64,000 nt of DNA from Romanomermis culicivorax. Its lineage: Eukaryota > Nematoda > Enoplea > Mermithida > Mermithidae. The notes beneath the pieces were generated by a model, which worked only from the letters and a program-made list of their open reading frames with translations, had not been told where the DNA came from and ran no database searches. Both the position numbers and the translations under genes were made by a program. Shown piece by piece: positions 23,307 to 33,462 of this stretch. Location: NCBI GenBank assembly GCA_963922205.1, contig CAWUHX010000026.1, positions 1 to 64,000 on the forward strand, given 5' to 3'. Position 1 is the first letter of the stretch. Every line of letters starts with the position of its first letter.

Positions 23307-25407
23307 TTTGGCAAAAACCAAGCTTTTGAAATTTCGGTTTTTGTTTTTAACGATTTTTAATGGTTTTTTGGTTTTTCTATGTTTTTTATGGGTTTTTTCT
23401 GGTTTAATTCCTTAAAATATTTGGTACATCAAAATAACTATGTAAAAAACTGCTGGAAGCTCCCTTTATCATCTAAGACTAGTTGGGAGTCACTTTATGT
23501 GATCACTTTATGCTTATTGTGATCACTTTATGCTATAGGAAATCCGTATTATAATAGTAGAAACGTAGTAACAGTGGGCATAGAAAGGAATGATAAGTGA
23601 AGAAAATAAGAGAAGTAAAAAGAGAACGTATGTAAAGAGTAAAGAGGAAGTTCAGAGAAAAAAATGACAAATAGAGGGAAACATACAATACGTAATGTAC
23701 GTAATCAAAACGTTTAAGAAATCAACCAAAAAATTGTATCAACAGCTGAAATGACAGAAAACATTCAAGTATCACGTTTTTGATAAGAGGGTGTTGAATT
23801 GATAGATTATTACATATAAACTGCAGTGAGATAATTCCAAATTTTTGCTTTGCAAATCCGTCTGTGAGCTAATTACACCAAAATTCGTTCATTTGTTGTA
23901 TTCTACATAGTCTTGCTTGCAGGATGGATACATAGACTATCAATTGATTTATTATATATTTTGTCTACGATTTTTTTCTATTTTTTAGCAAAGCCAATTC
24001 AGATAAAAACGAACCGCTCAAAAGCTCTTCTCTCTGTTAACCTACAGCATACAGACATCGAACATATGAGGTTCCACTAAGCTTAACTGACCCAAATCTT
24101 AGAGTAACAATAAATTCAAAATATCAAACTCAGTCATACTTTATAAAATTTCGATGATGATTTGGATGCCATCCAGTATGGTCACTCTACAAAAGATTTA
24201 ACGTCTAACTTTTCTTCGTGAGCAAATTACTGCAAATTTAACTCATGTACTAAATGTATGCTGGCATGATAGATACATAGAATATCAATTGATTTATATA
24301 TCTTTTGTGTTCAAAATGTATCATAAAAATACGATTGTTTTTTATTTTGTAGTGAAGTCAATTCAACTAAATTAATTGTTTTGACGACTTAGATAGACAC
24401 CAATAACGGGTCTATATATAATTATAGAAGATCGAATAATGCGAAAAAAACAGTTTCCAAGTAATTTTGGAAAAAACCAAAAAACCAAAGTCCTGCCATT
24501 TCTGGTAAAATCTCGTCGATTCAGGTTCGTCACTCGTGAAGCCATCCTGTGTTACGCCGCCACGATATGTATGCTGTTGAATGCTCATTTATTTGCAGTC
24601 TATAGGCGTTTAGCCGATGAAAATTTACTTTCCATTAGGCTAGTATTACTGTAGAAGCTAGAGTAATCTTCAGTTTTGTTGGTGTACCGGAAACTTTTAG
24701 TTGATGAAATTTTCATGTAAAATTAAATTTCTTTGCTGATAAAGTTTTGTACCTATAAGATTTGATTAAATGAGCATGTCAGAGAGCATAGGTACACGTA
24801 CAAAGTGCGCCCATTTTCTACATGTGTATAATGAGTATAACATTCTTGTCATATTAATTAGGTCCTTCGGTAGATCTTTTGAATATTAAGCAAAAGCGCA
24901 GAAAGAATTTAAAGAAAGAGAAACAAGAACAATCTTTCATTCTTGAAGAATGTATATGCACATCTTTCTTCGAGAGCTATAATTTCGTCTCTTTTGAATT
25001 GGAGAGCGTTTACCTGTTGCTCAGCTTTGAATAATAATAAAGTTTACCCCATTGTTCATACTGTAATTCCATGCATGTGAGATTTTACTTTCTGATCATT
25101 GTGGGACTTCGTTAGCCTAATTAATTACCTGTAATTGTCAAGGGTAAATATATACTCATGCTGGGTATGTATGTGTGTGCTATTGTCCGATTTTTTCTTT
25201 TAAATGAACATGCTCTCCGTCATCTTAATTAATGAAACCTACTGTAATCGCATTCTGCATATCTTTATTCTTTCCTTTCGGAAGATTATAAACTGCAGTG
25301 CGATGCTTTCTTACATTACCTGATTTACTTTTTGCTCAAATCTTCGCTGTTAATTAAAAGAAGTAGAGCTATTAGGTGTTCAGATTATTGTCATCTTTTT
25401 ACTTTAG
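23307..25407. other. Intergenic, upstream of the fuss-like gene
   Basis: No exon recognised. Near 23500 a GATCACTTTATGCT word is directly repeated. The region presumably holds the promoter of the plus-strand fuss-like gene, but no individual element can be named. Confidence 0.35.
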
Positions 25408-25410
25408 AAA

Positions 25411-25560
25411 ATGTCGAAGCCGCATTGTGTAAATCAGGAAGAACAACAGGATATACAGAAGTCTGTGAAAAGCGTTCAGGCGATGGATAATACCGAAAAC
25501 ACTTCAATGGAGACTTTGACGAGGATGCAGCAGAACATGGTTACAACTGTGGACTTGCTG
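25411..25560 (+). CDS. fuss: fuss/SKOR-like corepressor, first coding exon
   Basis: ATG at 25411 follows the acceptor-like sequence CTTTTTACTTTAG by three bases, so the 5' end could come from an upstream intron or from spliced-leader addition. The exon gives 50 codons and ends at donor CTG|GTGAGT in phase 0. The end (QQNMVTTVDLL) resembles, from memory, the segment just before the Ski/Sno DHD domain of FUSSEL/SKOR proteins (QNSVTTVEL-like). A short linking piece expected between this exon and the next (about 11 residues in relatives) was not found, so either a micro-exon is missing from the model or the linker is shorter here. Use of the symbol rests on family resemblance. Confidence 0.6.
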
Positions 25561-25844
25561 GTGAGTTTTCGAAGATTACTGTTAACAAGGGATTTGAGAA
25601 GTGCAGAAATTTGTCAATCTTGCAACATTGTTTCAATTAGTTTTATTACAATGCACAAAGCAAAGTCGAGCAATCAGATATTTTTTATTCCGGAAAAATA
25701 TCAAATCCTCCGATTTTCCGGAGCGTTATCATGAAATATATGCATATATTTTTATGAAAATAGGTTCTACTAAAGACCTTCTACATAGACCCGCCAAAAA
25801 TATTAACCCCTTCCGTCCTGTTAGGATTCTGCTAAGGATTCCTA

Positions 25845-26375
25845 AGTGCTCTTCTGTTCCGTTACTTCTAAGGTCCCGTTACTTCTAAGGTCCCGTTACT
25901 TCTAACGTTCCGTTACTTCCAATGTCCCGTTACTTTTAACTAATGCAATCGAACATAAAAAATCCCGTTACTTCGAACGCAGAAAACATTCTAGCTTGTA
26001 CGAAGCCGGTAGAGCGATTTTTTTTACTTTTCATTACTTATATTATTTGCAAATATGATTCAGATTAGTCACTTTAAAGATGTTATTTCTGACTTTCTTG
26101 CTTCTTTGATCATTGTATCAAGTCTCCTTATATCTTAGGCTTAGGCTTAGGCTTAGGCTTAGACTTAAGCTTAGACTTAGGCTTAGGCTTAGGCTTAGAC
26201 TTAGGCTTAGACTTAGGCTTAGGCTTAGGCATCACATTACAACGTAAAAGTATAGTACTTTTTAGCAAAGAAGTAACGGGACATTAGACATAACGGGACG
26301 TTAGAAGTAACGGGACGTTAGAAGTACAACGGAACATTAGAAGTAACGGGACGTTAGAAGTAACGGCACACAATC
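25845..26375. mobile_element. Foldback element, CCCGTTACTTCTAA words, with TTAGGC core
   Basis: From 25850 to 25980 a 16-17-bp unit (CCCGTTACTTCTAAGGT and variants) is repeated about five to six times. From 26268 to 26370 its inverse (TTAGAAGTAACGGGACG) is repeated about six times. Between the two arms sits the TTAGGC-type array (26136-26231). The element lies in an intron of the fuss-like gene. Confidence 0.8.
26136..26231. repeat. Interstitial telomere-type repeat (TTAGGC)n
   Basis: About sixteen hexamers in tandem, mostly TTAGGC with TTAGAC and TTAAGC variants. TTAGGC is the telomere unit of nematodes (established knowledge). The array is internal, short and interrupted, so it is not a chromosome end. 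It is one of the main clues to the organism. Confidence 0.85.
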
Positions 26376-26809
26376 TTAAGCGCAGCTAAACAGTCTAGAC
26401 GAACGTTTGGAGTTCCACTGGTCTTTATGTTGACTTTACTGATTTCTTGAAAAACATTGGTTTGAGAAGAAAGTCGTCTGACAGATTAATGCGTTGCTAT
26501 TATGCTACCATTGCCGAAGAAAATTATCAAGTGGGAAAGATTACCACTATAAAAAACAACAAAAATCAATGATTAGAATTTGCTTACTTACATTGCATCC
26601 CAAAAAGTCAAAATGTCGTCACAACACTATGCGAAAATACTTTTTTTGGTCAAGGGCCAAGGTTGCGGGGTCGATTTTTTGTTGTGTATCCCGATTTCAG
26701 TCGTCTGATATTTTTCCAATCGGAGTAAATGGGAGTAGGTCAGTCGGGCCCATCGTTCCCCTGAAAGAAAAATTTTTCTCATTAAATACTTGCATAGTGT
26801 TTATTATAG

Positions 26810-27137
26810 GGCATTCCCATAATCGCCCTATTAATTGACGGTCAAGAACGCCTATGCTTGGCCCAAATTTCCAATACTCTACTTAAACAGTACAGCTACA
26901 ACGAAGTGCATAACCGCCGCGTGGCTTTGGGCATCAATTGCGTCCAATGCACACCCGTGCAGCTGGAAATTTTGAGGCGCACGGGCGCCATGCCTGTTTC
27001 GTCGCGGCGTTGCGGTATGATCACTAAAAAAGAGGCTGAGCGTTTGTGCAAATCCTTTTTGACCGAATGTCCGCCGCCCCAGTTGCCCGATGGATTTTTT
27101 TTCTCAGTGGCCCATAAATGCGCTTGGGGCTGCAAGG
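26810..27137 (+). CDS. fuss: fuss/SKOR-like corepressor, Ski/Sno DHD exon
   Basis: The acceptor TTTATTATAG precedes 26810 (phase 0). The donor AAGG|GTATGT follows 27137 (phase 1). The exon encodes the Dachshund-homology/Ski-Sno domain, with IDGQERLCLAQISNTLL, the CVQCTPVQLEILRR segment and the CGMITKKEAERLCKSFL segment. It then enters the SAND-like Smad4-binding domain (VAHKCAWGC). These segments are typical of FUSSEL/SKOR proteins, nuclear corepressors that bind Smads and damp TGF-beta/BMP signalling in neurons of other animals. The splice to 36008 restores a glycine codon and continues the domain in register, which strongly supports the exon pair. The 8.87-kb intron between them holds the retrotransposons. 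Confidence 0.9.
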
Positions 27138-27219
27138 GTATGTGACCTTTTTTGGAATGAAATGAGAAAGTTTTGGCTTGCGAGTTGTTTCTTACTGTAT
27201 CTGAACCACTACCACTATA

Positions 27220-27445
<226 letters not shown>

Positions 27446-27500
27446 TTATTAATCAAATGCCAAAGCAAAAAACAAATGTAAGGAAAAAAATTTGTTTCAA

Positions 27501-28338
27501 TCATTTCACTTTCATCATATAAAATTTCGATACAAAAAATTTCCGACGTGCCAACGTAAGAGTTAATCGACGTTTACCTGACTCATTCAAATGGATTTCA
27601 TCATGAGCCAAAAAGTTTTTAAAATCACATCCAGTGCGCCTAATATCCTCGTATAAATCAACTGTATAGAGATTTCGAGTTTTTTTTGGAAAAAAAGAAT
27701 TCATTTATGAAGGCGTTATTCAGTTCATTTGCTCCCCCAACTGGGGAGGCCACATAGAATAATGGACCGAGAAATTTTAGGTCACTTTGCAAAAGCTCCA
27801 ACATTTTCCTCCATGTGGCCAAGTAATGGGAAATACTAATCCTATTCAAGGCGTCCACTGTCCCTATAACCAGCGCAATTTTTTGGACATTGGATGGAAT
27901 ATAAAATCCGGGTGATGACAAAGTATGGAATAATCCATGGATGCCTTTTCCTGGAAAACACATTATGTTGCACAAATTGTCTCGACCTTCCATATGTTTG
28001 ATCTGGGAATCGCCTAAGAGTCAAAATCGACAAAACTCAGCTCGTTTTGGTAACTTGTTCAACAGGGCACATACAATTCCATGGTGATTATTATTATTCC
28101 CCGTCAATTCACTGTACTGACAATGGGCTATTGAGGATGGTGGGGCATTTGGTTCCGTTTCGACTAATTCTACATTCCTTATGTTTTGGACTACCTCCAA
28201 TGGAGGAGTAAGAGTGCTGCCATTCAAGTTCATTAAAAATTGGCAGAGGAATTCAGGCATATTTTCGGTTAAAATTGCAGACTTGCCCGTTTCCAAAATA
28301 TGGACAATATTCTTGTTCTTTTCAAACGTGAGCGCCAT
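27501..28338 (-). pseudogene. SGNH/GDSL esterase-like second ORF of NeSL-like copy 1, broken
   Basis: ATG at 28338 lies two bases after TTTTTTAG. The N-terminal 105 codons end at an in-frame TGA (28021-28023) placed just before the motif LLGDSQ (block I of SGNH hydrolases). After it come KIALVIGTVDAL (block III position) and, in another frame, AHDEIHLNESGKRRL (block V Asp-His). A frameshift lies near 27660-27704. The last frame ends at 27501. The intact layout is visible in copy 2 (32459-33262), with which it shares motifs, start context and end. SGNH esterases are known from ORF1 proteins of CR1/L2-type elements; here the ORF is downstream of the RT. The assignment is by motif only. Confidence 0.65.
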
Positions 28339-28350
28339 TGCTAAAAAAGA
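28339..28350 (-). promoter_or_regulatory. Conserved splice acceptor before the second ORF, copy 1
   Basis: CTTTTTTAG followed by CA and the ATG of the second ORF. The same layout (TTTTTTAGCAATG) is present in copy 2 at 33263-33274, although the upstream sequences differ. It fits a nematode-type 3' splice site used in cis or by a spliced leader. Confidence 0.5.
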
Positions 28351-28557
28351 TTGAATATTTACATTGAAGATCAGCTAGATTATCCATAAAACAACCGGGA
28401 CCCGCCTGGTGCAATAGAAGTAACCCAGCCCTGCCGGGGAATAAGAGAAAAGGTAAAAATGTTCTATCATACACATAGATAAATAGATTGAAAAAATAAA
28501 CTGAATGGTAAAATTACAAGGAAAGAAAAGAAAAAAAATAGATCAAGAGAAAAATAA

Positions 28558-31125
28558 TCAATTTGACAATGACACATGTTTCCAATAAATATTCTTGGAA
28601 TGTTCTATAGTTTCTTTTACTACCAATTTTTTCATTAGTTTTAAATATTTAAATGATGTTCCCAATTGTGCCATTATCTTGTCATTAAAGCGATCCCATG
28701 TTCCAAGTACTCCAACCACAATGGCATCCGCAAAAACCTGAAACACAAGTTTCTGAAAAGCTTTAACTTCTGGCTCATATGCCAACTGCTTTCGAAGACG
28801 AGCTTGAATAAAGGATTGCTTGCCATTTTCGTATGTACAAGTAACATCAATAATATCCACTCTTCTATTTGTATCATTGATGATAACTAAATCAGGCCTT
28901 ACATTTCGACCGGCCACATTGCAAACTGCATTTACTTGAGTTGTCGCATTCTTATTGGTAAACTTTACTGTTTTTGTGATACGATCCAGTACTGAGTTGT
29001 GACGAGCAGTGATTTCATTAGCCAGATGCACTTTGCAATGACAAAGAACATGGGGTAAGGTTTCCTGTGGGTACCCACACCGTCTGCACTGCCGCATCAG
29101 CTGGCTTGTATCAACACGATCCCTCGCATAAGGGAAAGCATTAAGCGGCAGTAAATTCAGTCTTGCCCGATGAATAAATTTGAAACCCGAAAATGATATG
29201 TGGTGACCATTTTTAACAAATGCATTGTTACTACTGTCTACTGCTGTACATTGCAAAACTCTGCTCTGGCTATGCATATTAGCACAAAATGATTTGAAGC
29301 AAGCATTTTGAAATGCTTTTTGGACAGAATAGTAAAATGTATTCCAACATGTGTCATCGAAAACAGAAGTTCTGTCATTTATGATCAATTTGATACAAAT
29401 CTTCCCATTTGACAAAAAATCAAATCTTAAATTCAAAACCTTTCGAATAGCTCTTATGGCGCATCTGGCTCTCTTAAGCAGGCTTTTTGCATCTCTTCCA
29501 TTTGATGACCGAAAAGAATGGAATTCCCCTGCTGTAGACCCATTCAGAAATTTACAAATTTGATCTTGGCTTGGACATTTATGTATCCACTTTAGAACAG
29601 TTTCATGCAACAGTTTTATGGCATATTCTTGGATGTTCGAGCATGGGCTTGTAAACAGTCGAAATAAGTAAGTAACATGTTGCAAATTGAGTTCATCTGA
29701 TGACAAAAAGAATCCAAGTCCGCCCATGTCCACAGGGGTAGTAAGATAGTGGCGTGATGAATTTTTTGGCAAGTGGCAAATTTTGCGAATAATTCGGACT
29801 AAATTATCATCGAATGTATGGAAGTCCATTTTTCTTGGTTGTGAAAAACGAAAAATGTGACCAAATCGGGGCATGATGAATGTTTTTAAGGCATCGAGTT
29901 TCTGCCAAGGAGCCAGGAGTGATTGCTCAATTTTCCCCATATCCCCAATGGCCTGGATAATATCATTCTGTGGTTGAATTATTGTACTGACTCCTTGGTC
30001 AGTGCCCAAGTAGCAATATGCATCATATCGCATCAATGTCGGTATTATGTCATTGCTGATGAAAAATTGCCTTTTTACAACTTTCCCCTTGTCCAGGGTC
30101 AAAGATGCACATTTGGAAGCTTTAAGCTTTACACCAACTGATTCCAAGAGATCATGCATGTGTATCAGCATCTTGTTCATAATTTCCGGCCTTTTTGAAA
30201 ACATAACCAGATCATCAGCATAGGCGAAAATTACAAAAGTTTCATCAAATTTTTGATAACCGTGGCTGCCAAATGTGGCCTTAACATTCCGCAAAATGCC
30301 TTCAATGGAAATATTGAACAATAATGGGCTTAGCGGATCACCTTGCTTCACCCCAGACTGAATATTAACTTTTCGACTCTCTTTGTTATTGATTTGGAAA
30401 CTGGTTTTGCTGTCTAGATAAAAATCGCCAACAATCTCGTTGGAAAAAGATGGGAAACCTAACTTGTTCAACATTGACAAAATCAATTCATGTGGAATGC
30501 TCCCAAAAGCATTAGCCATATCAAGCCACATTATGGACAGGTTATGCTTCTTGAATCTGGCACCCTGAATAATATCTTCTAATAAAAAGATGTGTTCAGC
30601 ACAACCTTCAGTTGGCAAGAAACCCTTCTGCTCCCTACAAAAGATGCCGCTTTTTTGGTCAGTGTTGCGGAGCATGTTATGTAGGCGGATTATGCGTTGA
30701 GCCCATAATGAAGTATAAAGCTTATATATTGTAATGCTTAACGATATGGGCCGCCAGTTGTCGATGTCATTCTTGTCCCCTTTCTTGTAAATAAGGATAG
30801 ATTTTGAGTCTTTCCACAACCTTGGAATCATTGTTTTAGCAAAGCAAACGTTAAAAATTTTCTGCAAACATTTTCCATCTTTGTCCAAAGCCTTGAAATC
30901 ACTATATTTTATGTAGTCTGATCCAGGTGCCGAGTTGGGTGCTCTATGCAGTATATATTTGACCTCTTGTTCAGAAAATGGGTTGCTGAAATTTTTCATC
31001 AGGTCATTCGGCCATGAGTCATACATTGGAAAATCTGAATAGCATTTTTCTTGATCAAAAGCTTGTTTAGAGAAGACTTTCTCAAAATGATTGGCAATTT
31101 CTGATACGTCTATCGAGCACTCCAC
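28558..31125 (-). CDS. Reverse transcriptase / restriction-like endonuclease of NeSL-like copy 1
   Basis: About 855 codons. RT blocks are seen in order: WRPISL near residue 125, LDMANAFGSIPHEL near 201, KQGDPLSPLLFN near 260 and FAYADDLVMF near 300 (catalytic YADD). Near residue 680 is a CCHC knuckle (CRRCGYPQETLPHVLCHC). It is followed by an R2-type endonuclease signature (VRPDLVIIND, then DIIDVTCTYE). It reverse-transcribes element RNA at a nick made by its endonuclease. The frame is continuous with the upstream protease ORF except for a single TAA at 31132-31134, so both were probably one polyprotein and the stop is either a lesion or a recoding site. The first residue given is not an ATG. 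Confidence 0.9.
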   Translation of the reverse strand: MECSIDVSEIANHFEKVFSKQAFDQEKCYSDFPMYDSWPNDLMKNFSNPFSEQEVKYILHRAPNSAPGSDYIKYSDFKALDKDGKCLQKIFNVCFAKTMIPRLWKDSKSILIYKKGDKNDIDNWRPISLSITIYKLYTSLWAQRIIRLHNMLRNTDQKSGIFCREQKGFLPTEGCAEHIFLLEDIIQGARFKKHNLSIMWLDMANAFGSIPHELILSMLNKLGFPSFSNEIVGDFYLDSKTSFQINNKESRKVNIQSGVKQGDPLSPLLFNISIEGILRNVKATFGSHGYQKFDETFVIFAYADDLVMFSKRPEIMNKMLIHMHDLLESVGVKLKASKCASLTLDKGKVVKRQFFISNDIIPTLMRYDAYCYLGTDQGVSTIIQPQNDIIQAIGDMGKIEQSLLAPWQKLDALKTFIMPRFGHIFRFSQPRKMDFHTFDDNLVRIIRKICHLPKNSSRHYLTTPVDMGGLGFFLSSDELNLQHVTYLFRLFTSPCSNIQEYAIKLLHETVLKWIHKCPSQDQICKFLNGSTAGEFHSFRSSNGRDAKSLLKRARCAIRAIRKVLNLRFDFLSNGKICIKLIINDRTSVFDDTCWNTFYYSVQKAFQNACFKSFCANMHSQSRVLQCTAVDSSNNAFVKNGHHISFSGFKFIHRARLNLLPLNAFPYARDRVDTSQLMRQCRRCGYPQETLPHVLCHCKVHLANEITARHNSVLDRITKTVKFTNKNATTQVNAVCNVAGRNVRPDLVIINDTNRRVDIIDVTCTYENGKQSFIQARLRKQLAYEPEVKAFQKLVFQVFADAIVVGVLGTWDRFNDKIMAQLGTSFKYLKLMKKLVVKETIEHSKNIYWKHVSLSN

Positions 31126-31131
31126 ACTTTT

Positions 31132-32028
31132 TTAATCAAGAACGCGTTTAATAGCTTTCTTCTTGGTGGCAGCATAAAGCTTTTGAATTTTGGATGCTTC
31201 TTTTTTAAAGTCAACTGCTGCAGGCGCCCGCTTCCAACGAGGCCGGGCATTTGATTTTTTATCTTTTTGCTTACTAAGCTCTGCAATTTTTGTTGTGAAT
31301 TCACAGCATAAATGTTCAAAATCCGCCCATCGTTCTCCATTTTTGTGCCAAGAATCTAGCTTTTCATCCATCCATGTTTCTAAGAGCGAACTTCCACTCC
31401 TAAGTTTTCGTGAAAACGTAACTTTTTTAGTCGCCCTTGTTTGAAAACAAGATTTACTAACCAAATTAATTTGGTGTTGTCCAAAATATTGTTTAAAAGA
31501 TTCCAATGCGGTATTTCGCCATGCATGAACTTCATTATTAGAGCAAAGTAAAGATTGATTTTTCAAAAATTTTTCCACATAGATGCACGCATATACGCCA
31601 CAGCAGCCCGCTGTTTCTATTGATTGCTTGGCATAAGTGTCTGTTGGTGGTTGTATAAAGTTAGCGGTGTCAATTTTTTTGCCAACAAAAGCATGAAAAA
31701 TGTTTCTCATCTTGTCTTCCACAGATGCCAAGTTTTGACGGGATGAGTCATAGTATAGTACATTTCCTTCGTCCCGTAAAAAAATGGCTATGGCCCAGTG
31801 ATTATTGTCACGAAACACTGGGAGGACGGCAATTTTCCATACAAATTCAGAACTTTCGGGTTTAGAGAAGCTGGAAATGTCGCATTGCCATATAATGGGA
31901 TCAATCAAAAGTAGATCATGAAAATTTGGAATCACAAATAAATTTAAATATTCGTAGATGATACGATCAGTGATCCAGACAGTTTTTGATTCTAAAGGCA
32001 ATAAAAAATCTGGATCCACATCATGCAC
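31132..32028 (-). CDS. Ulp1-like (C48) cysteine protease domain of NeSL-like copy 1
   Basis: 298 codons from an ATG at 32028, close to the 5' junction. The N-terminal half matches the Ulp1/SENP fold. It has a helix with TDRIIYEYLNLF, then the catalytic His in NNHWAIAIF (near residue 77), Asp in LYYDSS (near 94), and Cys in AGCCGVYAC (near 142-143) with a preceding TAKQS-type region. In NeSL elements this domain lies upstream of RT and is thought to process the polyprotein or act on SUMO-like substrates. The C-terminal 100 residues are basic (KKKAIKR) and probably link to RT. It ends at TAA 31132-31134 in the same frame as the RT. Confidence 0.85.
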   Translation of the reverse strand: MHDVDPDFLLPLESKTVWITDRIIYEYLNLFVIPNFHDLLLIDPIIWQCDISSFSKPESSEFVWKIAVLPVFRDNNHWAIAIFLRDEGNVLYYDSSRQNLASVEDKMRNIFHAFVGKKIDTANFIQPPTDTYAKQSIETAGCCGVYACIYVEKFLKNQSLLCSNNEVHAWRNTALESFKQYFGQHQINLVSKSCFQTRATKKVTFSRKLRSGSSLLETWMDEKLDSWHKNGERWADFEHLCCEFTTKIAELSKQKDKKSNARPRWKRAPAAVDFKKEASKIQKLYAATKKKAIKRVLD

Positions 32029-32057
32029 ATTAAAATTTGAGTAAGAATAGATGTGGT

Positions 32058-32407
<350 letters not shown>

Positions 32408-32458
32408 TATTTAGAATTTTACATCTTGGAAAACACTACAGAATGCATATATAAAATA

Positions 32459-33262
32459 TCATTTTCGTGATTTTATCATAAAAAATCTTGATATGTAGAA
32501 TTTACGATTGGCTAGCCCCATGGCCAAACGTTTCTTCCCCATCTCATTAAGATGGACACTATCCTTGGCCAGAAAAGTATGGCCAGGATGGTTAGTTTGA
32601 TGGACTTCTTTGAATAAATCGACCAAAAAACAATTTCGAAATGTTTTAGATGGAGTTGATAAGGTGTGAGCTATGGCTTGATTTTGATCTAGAGCATCGT
32701 CGATTGGTGATGTTACGATGAATACAGGGCCATAGAATTTCAGGCTGATTCATAGCCAATCAATCGCTCTTTCCCAATTGGATAAAATATCAGTAATTCG
32801 AGCTTTGTCCAATGCGTCCACCGTACCAAACACTAGGGCGATTTTTTGAACACAGGATGGAATGTAGAAGTTGGGCATTGACCAAAGACGATAGAGGTCA
32901 GAAACTGCTTTGCCAGGATAGCAGGTAGTGCAGCAGAAATTGTCCCGACTTTCTAGGAACCTGACTTGGGAATCCCCAAGCAGCCAAAAGCCTTTGAAGT
33001 CGTTTTTTAATGGCATTTTGTTTATCATCGGATGGCAAACTGTTGTCTCGAAGTCCATACGTTTTATGCGGCCTTGTTTCTCATTCGGACAATTTTCTGA
33101 CGTAGACACATTTTCGTCTTTGGGGCGAACAAAGCTGGGTTTTTCGAACATTGCAGTCAAAAAAAGCTGTAAAAATTGAGGAACGTCCTCAGTGAAAAGT
33201 GCCGATTTGCCCAAATCCAATATATGTATCAGGCGTTTGTGTTCTTCAAAGGTTTGCCTCAT
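32459..33262 (-). pseudogene. SGNH/GDSL esterase-like second ORF of NeSL-like copy 2
   Basis: One frame runs from ATG 33262 to TGA 32459-32461 (about 267 codons) with a single internal TGA at 32750-32752. Motifs are FWLLGDSQVRF (GDS block, Ser near residue 98), KIALVFGTVDAL (block III, Asp in place of the usual Asn-Asp pair) and AKDSVHLNEMGKKRLA (Asp-x-x-His block V). The N-terminal 90 residues have no recognised domain. Copy 1 keeps the same order. The internal stop lies at a position that is not a stop in copy 1, so it is more likely a mutation than a conserved recoding site. Esterase activity is inferred from motifs only. Confidence 0.7.
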
Positions 33263-33274
33263 TGCTAAAAAATT
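33263..33274 (-). promoter_or_regulatory. Conserved splice acceptor before the second ORF, copy 2
   Basis: TTAATTTTTTAG then CA then ATG. It has the same spacing to the start codon as in copy 1 (28339-28350), within otherwise diverged flanks. This conservation suggests use as a 3' splice site. Confidence 0.5.
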
Positions 33275-33462
33275 AAGACACTGAAGTTTTCAAATAAAAC
33301 TGATAAAAATTTGGTTCCATAGAGGGAGCTTGGGATAAAGACCAAACTAGTGGCCAGATAATATAAAGATGGAAAGAGTTAAAAAGCAGAATAAACAAGA
33401 GAAAAAAAGTTAAAATAAATACCAATAAAATTATTTTAAAAAAGTGAATGATGACATTGAGA

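Larger units (their letters stand above)
27445..32057 (-). mobile_element. NeSL-like non-LTR retrotransposon, copy 1, in (CTA)n
   Basis: A 4.6-kb element on the minus strand bounded on both sides by the CTA array. In 5'-3' order it holds a Ulp1-like protease ORF, a reverse transcriptase with C-terminal zinc knuckle and restriction-like endonuclease, and a broken SGNH-esterase-like ORF. The 3' end reads AATAAA then (AGT)n. This combination is that of the NeSL clade (site-specific, R2-like) except for the extra 3' ORF. The start ATG lies only about 30 bases from the 5' junction, so the element may be complete there or slightly 5'-truncated. Confidence 0.88.

Noticed and set aside
26136-26231. 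A true chromosome end or recent telomere fusion
   Set aside because: The array is short, degenerate and flanked by unique gene sequence on both sides. A head-to-head orientation switch, expected for a fusion, is absent.
25850-26370. CRISPR-like array of regularly repeated 16-17-bp words
   Set aside because: Repeats are contiguous without spacers and occur as inverted arms, so it is a foldback, and the genome is eukaryotic.
26504-26550. Micro-exon bridging the first and DHD exons of the fuss-like gene (reads NYQVGKIT)
   Set aside because: It resembles the expected linker only weakly and lacks a donor site, so it was left out of the gene model.
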